A DNA stretch of 64,000 bases, taken from assembly GCF_900184035.1 (NCBI RefSeq), contig NZ_FXWP01000013.1:434001-498000 (forward strand). The letters are read 5' to 3'. A program made the translations under genes and the position numbers. The notes beneath the pieces are model-generated. The model did not search any database. It was not told where the DNA came from and saw only the letters and a list, made by a program, of their open reading frames with translations. Shown piece after piece: positions 57,896 to 64,000 of the stretch (positions are counted from its first letter, which is position 1; the number at the start of each line of letters is the position of its first letter). The stretch is from Kosakonia pseudosacchari (GTDB lineage: Bacteria > Pseudomonadota > Gammaproteobacteria > Enterobacterales > Enterobacteriaceae).

Positions 57896-59614
57896 TTACC
57901 TGAGCCAGTTGGTTTTCGCCAGTTCGATCACCTCATCGCCGCGCCCGCTGATGATGGCGCGCATCATGTAGAGGCTAAAGCCTTTTGCCTGTTCCAGCTT
58001 GATTTGCGGCGGGATCGCCAGCTCTTCTTTCGCCACGGTGACATCCACCAGCACCGGGCCATCGATAGAGAATGCGCGTTGCAGCGCGTCGTCAACATCG
58101 GCCGATTTTTCCACGCGAATACCGGTAATGCCGCAGGCCTCGGCGATACGCGCAAAGTTGGTATCCTGCAGCTCTGTGCCATCCGTCAGGTAGCCGCCCG
58201 CTTTCATCTCCATCGCCACAAAACCGAGCACGCTGTTATTAAAAACGATAATTTTCAGCGGCAGTTTCATCTGTACCACCGACAGGAAATCGCCCATAAG
58301 CATGCTAAAACCACCGTCGCCACACAGCGCAACCACTTGCCGTTGCGGGAATGTGGCCTGAGCGCCCAGCGCTTGTGGCATGGCATTTGCCATCGAACCG
58401 TGGTTAAAGGAGCCAATCAGGCGGCGTTTGCCATTCATTTTCAGGTAACGCGCAGCCCAGACGGTTGGCGTACCGACATCACAGGTGAAAATGGCATCAT
58501 CGTCAGCGAAGTGGCTAATCTGCTGCGCCAGATACTGGGGATGGATCGCTTTATCGCTCGGTTTTGCTAAATCATCCAGCCCTTTACGTGCCTGGCGATA
58601 GTCTTCCAGCGCTTTGTCGAGGAATTTGCGGTCGGTTTTTTCCTCCAGCAACGGTAGCAGGGCGGCAAGGGTGGCTTTGATATCGCCTACCAGCGCCATG
58701 TCTACCTTGCTGTGCGCGCCGATACTCGCCGGATTGATGTCGATCTGGATGATTTTCGCATCGGTGGGGTAAAACGCGCGGTAAGGGAATTGTGTACCGA
58801 GCAGCACCAGCGTGTCGGCATTCATCATGGTATGGAAACCCGACGAGAAGCCAATTAAGCCGGTCATACCCACGTCAAAGGGGTTGTCGTACTCCACATG
58901 TTCTTTGCCGCGCATGGCGTGGACAATCGGCGCCTTCAGCTTACCGGCAAACGCCAGTAACTCTTTATGCGCCCCGGCGCAGCCGCTGCCGCACATCAGC
59001 GCAATATTCGTGGAATAGCGCAGCAGTTGCGCCAGCTTGTGCAGTTCCTGTTCAGCAGGAGTGACAACCGGTTGCGGTGCGCTATACCAGTGGCTGCTGG
59101 CGCTTTCCGGCGCAGGTTTCAGCGCGACATCGCCCGGCAGTACCACCACCGACACGCCTTTGTTGAGAATGGCTTTGCGCATGGCAATCGCCAGTACCTG
59201 CGGGATCTGTTCCGGGTTAGACACCAGTTCGCAGTAGTGGCTGCATTCGCGAAACAGCTCCTGCGGATGCGTTTCCTGGAAATAGCCGCTGCCGATCTCG
59301 CTGGACGGGATATGTGCGGCAATCGCCAGCACCGGAACATGGTTGCGATGGCAGTCGAACAAGCCGTTAATCAAATGCAGGTTGCCTGGCCCGCACGAAC
59401 CCGCGCAGACGGCCAGCTCGCCGGTCAGTTGTGCTTCTGCGCCTGCGGCAAACGCGGCGACTTCCTCATGACGGGTCGGCATCCAGTCGATGGTGCCCAT
59501 GCGGTTCAGGCTGTCACTTAAGCCGTTAAGGGAATCGCCGGTGACTCCCCAAATGCGTTTTACGCCTGCCTGTTCCAGCGTTTTGGCGATATACGCGGCC
59601 ACTGTCTGTTTCAT
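57896..59614 (-). CDS. poxB: Pyruvate dehydrogenase (quinone) PoxB
   Basis: The 572-residue product equals E. coli PoxB. It has the ThDP-binding motif [20 protein letters not shown], an FAD-binding middle domain ([20 protein letters not shown]) and a C-terminal membrane-binding peptide. It oxidises pyruvate to acetate and CO2, passing electrons to ubiquinone; in E. coli it depends on sigma-S. First gene of poxB-ltaE-ybjT-ybjS. A divergent DoxX gene lies upstream. Confidence 0.96.
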   Translation of the reverse strand: MKQTVAAYIAKTLEQAGVKRIWGVTGDSLNGLSDSLNRMGTIDWMPTRHEEVAAFAAGAEAQLTGELAVCAGSCGPGNLHLINGLFDCHRNHVPVLAIAAHIPSSEIGSGYFQETHPQELFRECSHYCELVSNPEQIPQVLAIAMRKAILNKGVSVVVLPGDVALKPAPESASSHWYSAPQPVVTPAEQELHKLAQLLRYSTNIALMCGSGCAGAHKELLAFAGKLKAPIVHAMRGKEHVEYDNPFDVGMTGLIGFSSGFHTMMNADTLVLLGTQFPYRAFYPTDAKIIQIDINPASIGAHSKVDMALVGDIKATLAALLPLLEEKTDRKFLDKALEDYRQARKGLDDLAKPSDKAIHPQYLAQQISHFADDDAIFTCDVGTPTVWAARYLKMNGKRRLIGSFNHGSMANAMPQALGAQATFPQRQVVALCGDGGFSMLMGDFLSVVQMKLPLKIIVFNNSVLGFVAMEMKAGGYLTDGTELQDTNFARIAEACGITGIRVEKSADVDDALQRAFSIDGPVLVDVTVAKEELAIPPQIKLEQAKGFSLYMMRAIISGRGDEVIELAKTNWLR

Positions 59615-59767
59615 CTACGACGCTCCTTTTTGTGATCTTGCTTACAAGCTTAGACAATGAATGCGTCACAAAGGAGATTTGCGATGACCTTTTATAAAAC
59701 AGGGGTTTATTTTTGTTACAGAACGGAATAGTCTGACACAGGTCGATGAAAACAGGAATCATTTCAA

Positions 59768-60196
59768 ATGGTTAAATCATTGTTAAACTCAGTTAATAAT
59801 ATGTTTTCGCATGAAGATTTTGGCCGTCTGCTGCTGCGTTTGATGGTTGGCGGGCTGATGCTATTCCACGGGCTGCATAAATTAATCGGCGGTATTGATG
59901 GGATTGCAGGGATGCTGGCGGCGAAGGGGCTGCCTGGTTTTATCGCTTATGGTGTGCTGATTGGCGAAGTGCTGTGCCCGATCCTGATTATCCTCGGCGT
60001 ACTGACGCGTCCTGCTGCGCTGGTGCTGGCATTCACCATGATTGTGGCCTGGCTGCTGGTTGGCGTGGGTAAAACCGGATCGCTGGATGCGACTGGCGCA
60101 TGGGCGATTGAGAGCATGGTGTATTACTTTATTGCGGCGCTGGTGATTGCGTTTATCGGTGCGGGTCGTTACTCCGTCGCACCAGCCTGGAAGTAA
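59768..60196 (+). CDS. DoxX family membrane protein
   Basis: The 142-residue product has four hydrophobic segments and the DoxX pattern (LLLRLMVGGLMLFHGLHKL at 19-37, GVLIGEVLCPILIILGVLTRPAALVLAFTM in the middle). DoxX proteins sit in the membrane and are linked with quinone or thiol redox stress; the exact role is not known. AGGAA precedes the ATG. It is divergent from poxB, and E. coli has no such gene here. Confidence 0.85.
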   Translation: MVKSLLNSVNNMFSHEDFGRLLLRLMVGGLMLFHGLHKLIGGIDGIAGMLAAKGLPGFIAYGVLIGEVLCPILIILGVLTRPAALVLAFTMIVAWLLVGVGKTGSLDATGAWAIESMVYYFIAALVIAFIGAGRYSVAPAWK

Positions 60197-60206
60197 ACGG
60201 TTTAAG

Positions 60207-60240
60207 GAAAAAGCGCCCTTCAGATGAGGGGCGCTTTTTT
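60207..60240. terminator. Terminator between the DoxX gene and hcr
   Basis: AAAAAGCGCCC and GGGCGCTTTTTT pair around a 10-base loop, with A/T runs on both sides, so it can serve both convergent genes. Confidence 0.9.
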
Positions 60241-60248
60241 ATTGCGGG

Positions 60249-61217
60249 TTATGCCAGCACTAAATCGCCCTGCGGGTGGCAGGAGCAGGCCAGTACGAAG
60301 CCATCGGCAATCTCTTGTTCCGTTAGCGTCATGGTACTGCTGACGGTGTATTCCCCGGAAACCACCTGCGTTTTACAGCAACCGCAGACACCGGCGCGGC
60401 AGGCGGCATTAACCGGCATTTTATTGCTTTCCAGCGCATCCAGCAGTGTGCTACCCACCGGCGCGTAGAAAGTTTTCATCGGCGAGAGTTTGCTGAATTT
60501 CAGTCCACTGGTCGCGGCTTCAGCCACTGGCGTAAAGAATTTCTCTTTAAAGAAACGCGTCACGCCAAGCGCTTTGGCTTCGCTTTCAACCCAATCCATA
60601 TACGGCGCCGGGCCGCAGGTCATTACCGTACGCGCTGCCAGTTCCGGTACCTGGCTCAGTAACTCGCGGCTCAGACGGCCAGAGGCAAAGCCTGCCGTGG
60701 CGTTATTTTCAGCCACCAGCGTGACCGGGTAATCGCGCCATTCATCGGCGAAAATCACGTCTTGCGGCGAGCGCACATTGAAGATCACCTGTACGTCAGC
60801 ATGCGGACGGTAATGCGCCAGCCAGCGGCGCATTGACATAATTGGCGTCACGCCGCACCCTGCCGCCAGCAGCAACAGCTTATCGTTCGGTTCGTTATCG
60901 CAGGTGAATTCCCCCTGCGCATCGGAAAGCCACAGATAATCGCCGCGTTTTACCTCCCGTGTCAGCCACTGAGAACCTGCGCCATCATCAATACGGCGTA
61001 CGGTCAGCGTAATGTATTCGCTAACGCCCGGCGTTGAAGAGAGGGTATAGGCCCGCAGCGTATCCGCGCTGTTGCGGATACTCACCAGCGCATATTGCCC
61101 GGCGCGATACGGGTAGTAATCGTGGCACAACAGCGACAGTGTCCAGACATCCGGCGTTTCCTGCTGGATATGGTGAACCTGCATACGCCACGGGCATTGA
61201 GGGGTTGGCATGGTCAT
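60249..61217 (-). CDS. hcr: NADH oxidoreductase Hcr
   Basis: The 322-residue product has an FAD-binding N-terminal domain (YALVSIRNSADTLRAYTLSS), a NAD-binding domain (LLLLAAGCGVTPIMSMRRWL) and a C-terminal plant-type [2Fe-2S] ferredoxin domain (ACRAGVCGCCKTQVVSGEY). It passes electrons from NADH to Hcp. It is 10 bases after hcp in one operon. Confidence 0.95.
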   Translation of the reverse strand: MTMPTPQCPWRMQVHHIQQETPDVWTLSLLCHDYYPYRAGQYALVSIRNSADTLRAYTLSSTPGVSEYITLTVRRIDDGAGSQWLTREVKRGDYLWLSDAQGEFTCDNEPNDKLLLLAAGCGVTPIMSMRRWLAHYRPHADVQVIFNVRSPQDVIFADEWRDYPVTLVAENNATAGFASGRLSRELLSQVPELAARTVMTCGPAPYMDWVESEAKALGVTRFFKEKFFTPVAEAATSGLKFSKLSPMKTFYAPVGSTLLDALESNKMPVNAACRAGVCGCCKTQVVSGEYTVSSTMTLTEQEIADGFVLACSCHPQGDLVLA

Positions 61218-61227
61218 GGTTAGCTCC

Positions 61228-62886
61228 TTACGCGCTCAGCAACTGCTGCATATCCTGTTCCACGGTCGTGACCTGGCGCAGGCCGAATTTCTCATTCAGC
61301 ACCGCCAGCAGGTCAGGCGTCAGGAAGCCTGGTGCCGTCGGCCCGGTGACAATATTCGTCACACCCAGCGAGAGCAGAGTCAGCAGAATGACAATCGCTT
61401 TTTGTTCGAACCAGGAGAGCACCAGCGACAGCGGCAGATCGTTAACGCCGCAGCCCAGTTTTTCCGCCAGCGTCACCGCCAGGATGATGGCTGAGTAAGC
61501 GTCGTTACACTGACCCGCATCAATCAGGCGCGGCAGGCCTTCAATGTTGCCAAAGTCGAGTTTGTTGAAGCGGTATTTACCGCAGGCCAGCGTCAGGATC
61601 AGGCAGTCATCCGGCACTTGGGTGGCGAAATCAGTGAAGTAGCTGCGTTCACCGCGCGCGCCGTCACAGCCGCCAACGAGGAAAACGTGACGCAGTTTTT
61701 CGCGGCTCACCAAATCGATCAGGGAATCCACCGCGCCAAGCAGCGTCTGGCGACCAAAACCGACGGTGATCAGGTGTTCGATTTCGCTGAACGGGAAGCC
61801 GGACATCTGCTGCGCCTGGCGGATCACCGGTGCGAAATCGTCACCTTCGAGATGGTTAACACCCGGCCAGCCGACGATGCTGCGTGTCCAGATACGGTCG
61901 TCATAAGAACCAACGGTCGGATCGATAATGCAGTTGGACGTCATCACAATCGGGCCAGGGAAGCGGGCGAATTCCACCTGCTGATTCTGCCAGCCGCTAC
62001 CGTAGTTACCCACCAGATGTTTGAATTTGCGCAGTTCCGGATAGCCGTGCGCGGGCAGCATTTCACCGTGGGTATAGACGTTTACGCCGGTGCCTTCGGT
62101 TTGTTGCAGCAAGTTGTAGAGATCTTTCAGGTCGTGACCGGAAATCAGGATACATTTACCGGCAACGGCTTTGACGTTGACCTGAGTAGGCGTCGGGTGG
62201 CCATAAGTGCTGGTTTCACCGGCGTCCAGGATGCTCATCACGCTGAAGTTCATCTGGCCGATTTCCATTGAACATTCAAGCAGGGCATTCATATCGGCAG
62301 GCCAGGTGCCCAGCCATGCCATGATGTTGTGGTAACGGGCGTAGATATCGTTGTCGTACTGGCCGAGTACATGGGCGTGTTCCATATAAGCCGCCGCACC
62401 TTTCAGGCCATACAGACAGAGCAGGCGCAGGCCAAGGATGTTTTCACCAATCGCCGCTTTGTCTTTGTTCGGCGTGAACTCCGCCGCCTGGCGCTGTAAA
62501 GCGCCGAGATCATCGCTGACCAGTTGCAGGTCGGCCATCGGATTATCGACGTGGGCATGCGGATCGATAGCGAGGCAGCGGGCTTTCAGCGCTTCACGTT
62601 TGGCAATCGCCTCGCGCGCGTAGCCGACAATGCGCACGGAATCGAAGTTAACGTTAGTGAGGGTAGAGAAGAAGGCGCGCGGCGCGAAGTTATCGATCTC
62701 ATGATCAATCAGATCGTACTCACGTGCTTTGCTGGCCCAGGCGGAGAGCCCTTGTAACGCGGCAATCAAGAGATCCTGCAGGTCGGAGGTTTCAGCGGTT
62801 TTACCGCACATCCCCTGCGCGTATGCACAGCCGTTGCCCGCCGGAGTTCGGATGGTTTGTTCACATTGCACACAAAACATGGTCAC
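61228..62886 (-). CDS. hcp: Hydroxylamine reductase / NO reductase Hcp
   Basis: The 552-residue product (E. coli 550) has N-terminal cluster ligands C5, C8, C20 and C27 ([16 protein letters not shown]) and the hybrid-cluster residues within [17 protein letters not shown] and [10 protein letters not shown]. It reduces NO (and hydroxylamine) in anaerobic cells and has been linked to S-nitrosylation. NsrR and FNR sites lie upstream. Confidence 0.95.
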   Translation of the reverse strand: MTMFCVQCEQTIRTPAGNGCAYAQGMCGKTAETSDLQDLLIAALQGLSAWASKAREYDLIDHEIDNFAPRAFFSTLTNVNFDSVRIVGYAREAIAKREALKARCLAIDPHAHVDNPMADLQLVSDDLGALQRQAAEFTPNKDKAAIGENILGLRLLCLYGLKGAAAYMEHAHVLGQYDNDIYARYHNIMAWLGTWPADMNALLECSMEIGQMNFSVMSILDAGETSTYGHPTPTQVNVKAVAGKCILISGHDLKDLYNLLQQTEGTGVNVYTHGEMLPAHGYPELRKFKHLVGNYGSGWQNQQVEFARFPGPIVMTSNCIIDPTVGSYDDRIWTRSIVGWPGVNHLEGDDFAPVIRQAQQMSGFPFSEIEHLITVGFGRQTLLGAVDSLIDLVSREKLRHVFLVGGCDGARGERSYFTDFATQVPDDCLILTLACGKYRFNKLDFGNIEGLPRLIDAGQCNDAYSAIILAVTLAEKLGCGVNDLPLSLVLSWFEQKAIVILLTLLSLGVTNIVTGPTAPGFLTPDLLAVLNEKFGLRQVTTVEQDMQQLLSA

Positions 62887-62898
62887 ACCTTTATGTTA

Positions 62899-62921
62899 AA
62901 GTTATATTTGAAATGCATGTT
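62899..62921. promoter_or_regulatory. NsrR operator upstream of hcp
   Basis: The left half AAGTTATATTT, one base, then the right half AAATGCATGTT fits the 11-1-11 NsrR consensus. It is 13-35 bases before the hcp start and should give NO-induced expression. Confidence 0.8.
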
Positions 62922-62990
62922 TAAGATTATGCTGCCGTTGGGAGGCTTAAAAGCGATTTTGTCGGCAATTTAAGGGGATATTGATTTAGC

Positions 62991-63004
62991 GCAAGTTTGG
63001 CGGC
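62991..63004. promoter_or_regulatory. Possible FNR site upstream of hcp
   Basis: TTGAT-TTAG-CGCAA: the first half-site is perfect, the second matches three of five (consensus ATCAA). It is 105-118 bases upstream of hcp, a plausible activating position, and fits anaerobic control of hcp in E. coli. Confidence 0.55.
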
Positions 63005-63027
63005 AGGCATCTACCGCCAATGCGGTA

Positions 63028-63927
63028 TCAGGCAGAGAAAAAGGCCATTAATAGCGGCACAAGCAAGCTGAGAATAAAACCATGCACAATGGCGGCGGGC
63101 ACCAGTTCCAGGCCACCGGAGCGCTGAAGTACCGGCAGGGTGAAATCCATCGATGTCGCGCCCGATAACCCGAGCGCGGTTGAACGGCTGCGACGTACCA
63201 GACCTGGGATCAGCATGATGGCAATCAACTCGCGCGCCAGATCGTTAAAGAAGGCGGCGCTGCCGATCACCGGGCCGAACGACTCAGTAAGCAGAATGCC
63301 CGACAAAGAATACCAGCCAAATCCTGATGCCATGGCAAGACCCGTTTTCAGCGGCAGGCCGAGGATCAGCGCATTAATCACACCGCCAATCAGTGAACTG
63401 CCAGCAACCACCACGGCAATAATCATTCCGCGGCGGTTGAGGACAATCTGTTTCAACGTCATCCCGCTGTTACGCAACTGGATACCCACCAGTAGCAACA
63501 GGAAGATCAGTGTATATTCGCTGGCTTCCGTGGCATAGCGCAAAAACGCCAGCCCGGAAAGCCCAATGGCGAAACCGATGACCACCACACCGCACAGACG
63601 CAGGGACTCCAGCGCCATCGCAATACGCGAAGGCAATTTTTCTTGCTGGTGCTGGTGATGCCACGGCAGTGTGCGCTCCAGCCACAGCAGTGCCGCGGCG
63701 TTACACAGCAGGATCACCACCACGCTGACCGCTGAATAATGCAATATCGCCAGTAAGTTCGCGCTGAGATTATCGAGAAAGGCGAGGCTTATCCCCATAA
63801 AAAAGAGGATCAGATAGACAATCCAGCTGAGTAATTTATTGATAAGTTTGAGCGCAGCAGTGTGACGCAGGGGAATCAGATAACCGATGACCAACGGCAA
63901 AAGAATAATTAACAGTCCTGAAAGCAT
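63028..63927 (-). CDS. lysO: L-lysine exporter LysO (YbjE)
   Basis: The 299-residue product equals E. coli LysO, with eight or more membrane segments. GFGWYSLSGILLTESFGPVIG and GATSMDFTLPVLQ are conserved. It exports lysine and thialysine; E. coli lysO is regulated by ArgP. The start at 63927 matches the family N-terminus (SGLLIILLPLVIGYL). Its upstream region runs out of the window. Confidence 0.95.
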   Translation of the reverse strand: MLSGLLIILLPLVIGYLIPLRHTAALKLINKLLSWIVYLILFFMGISLAFLDNLSANLLAILHYSAVSVVVILLCNAAALLWLERTLPWHHQHQQEKLPSRIAMALESLRLCGVVVIGFAIGLSGLAFLRYATEASEYTLIFLLLLVGIQLRNSGMTLKQIVLNRRGMIIAVVVAGSSLIGGVINALILGLPLKTGLAMASGFGWYSLSGILLTESFGPVIGSAAFFNDLARELIAIMLIPGLVRRSRSTALGLSGATSMDFTLPVLQRSGGLELVPAAIVHGFILSLLVPLLMAFFSA

Positions 63928-64000
63928 GAAGCGCCCGAATCCTTGCAAAGTGAAAACACCGGGGAACACACTACCCAAAGGTGGAAAATGAGTAAAGCTG

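Overview
The window is a stretch of ordinary enterobacterial chromosome. Most of it follows the Escherichia coli order from ybiU to lysO (ybiU-ybiV-ybiWY-moeBA-iaaA-gsiABCD-rimO-bssR-yliI-gstB-dacC-deoR-ybjG-mdfA-ybjJ-rcdA-rybB-ybjL-ybjM-grxA-nfsA-rimK-ybjN-potFGHI-ybjO-rlmC-artJ-artMQIP-ybjP-ybjQ-amiD-ybjS-ybjT-ltaE-poxB-hcr-hcp-lysO). The proteins match E. coli closely in length and motifs. The gene complement and high GC content suggest Kosakonia, Enterobacter or a relative rather than Escherichia; that placement is inference.

Region 1-7.6 kb carries the 3'-truncated ybiU, the sugar phosphatase ybiV, the glycyl radical enzyme/activase pair ybiWY, and moeBA. A 14-base operator-like motif recurs upstream of ybiU, ybiV and ybiY. 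The aldolase gene fsaA, which sits between ybiY and moeB in E. coli, is absent. Region 7.7-14 kb is isoaspartyl peptidase iaaA and the gsiABCD glutathione importer. The E. coli c-di-GMP genes yliE and yliF, normally between gsiD and rimO, are absent.

Region 15.4-20.5 kb is an accessory block between rimO and bssR: a secreted protein behind a LacI-type palindrome, an IroE-like esterase, a GNAT acetyltransferase, small unknown proteins, and a GST/SH3/Nudix operon whose Nudix box is one residue short.

Region 22.4-27 kb, between yliI and gstB, is the most unusual part. It holds a CheZ homologue in which the catalytic glutamine is arginine, a short 301-residue flagellin, an OxyR-like LysR regulator without redox cysteines, and two small unknown proteins. 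Both cheZ-like and flagellin genes have good sigma-28 promoters and their own terminators, so they look like flagellar class-3 genes placed away from any flagellar operon.

Region 28-42 kb has dacC, deoR, ybjG, mdfA, ybjJ/rcdA, a ComB-like protein, two membrane proteins, the sigma-E sRNA RybB with its promoter, ybjL, ybjM, grxA, nfsA, rimK and ybjN (ybjC, ybjH and ybjI are missing). Region 42-52 kb holds the putrescine importer potFGHI, rlmC, and the arginine transport genes artJ and artPIQM with an ARG box. Region 52-64 kb holds ybjPQ, amiD, a WG-type protein, ybjST, ltaE, poxB, a DoxX protein, and the NO-stress pair hcp-hcr with NsrR and FNR sites, ending in lysO. No IS elements, prophages, tRNAs, rRNAs or CRISPR arrays were seen. 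Family and gene-order statements come from memory; no database search was run.
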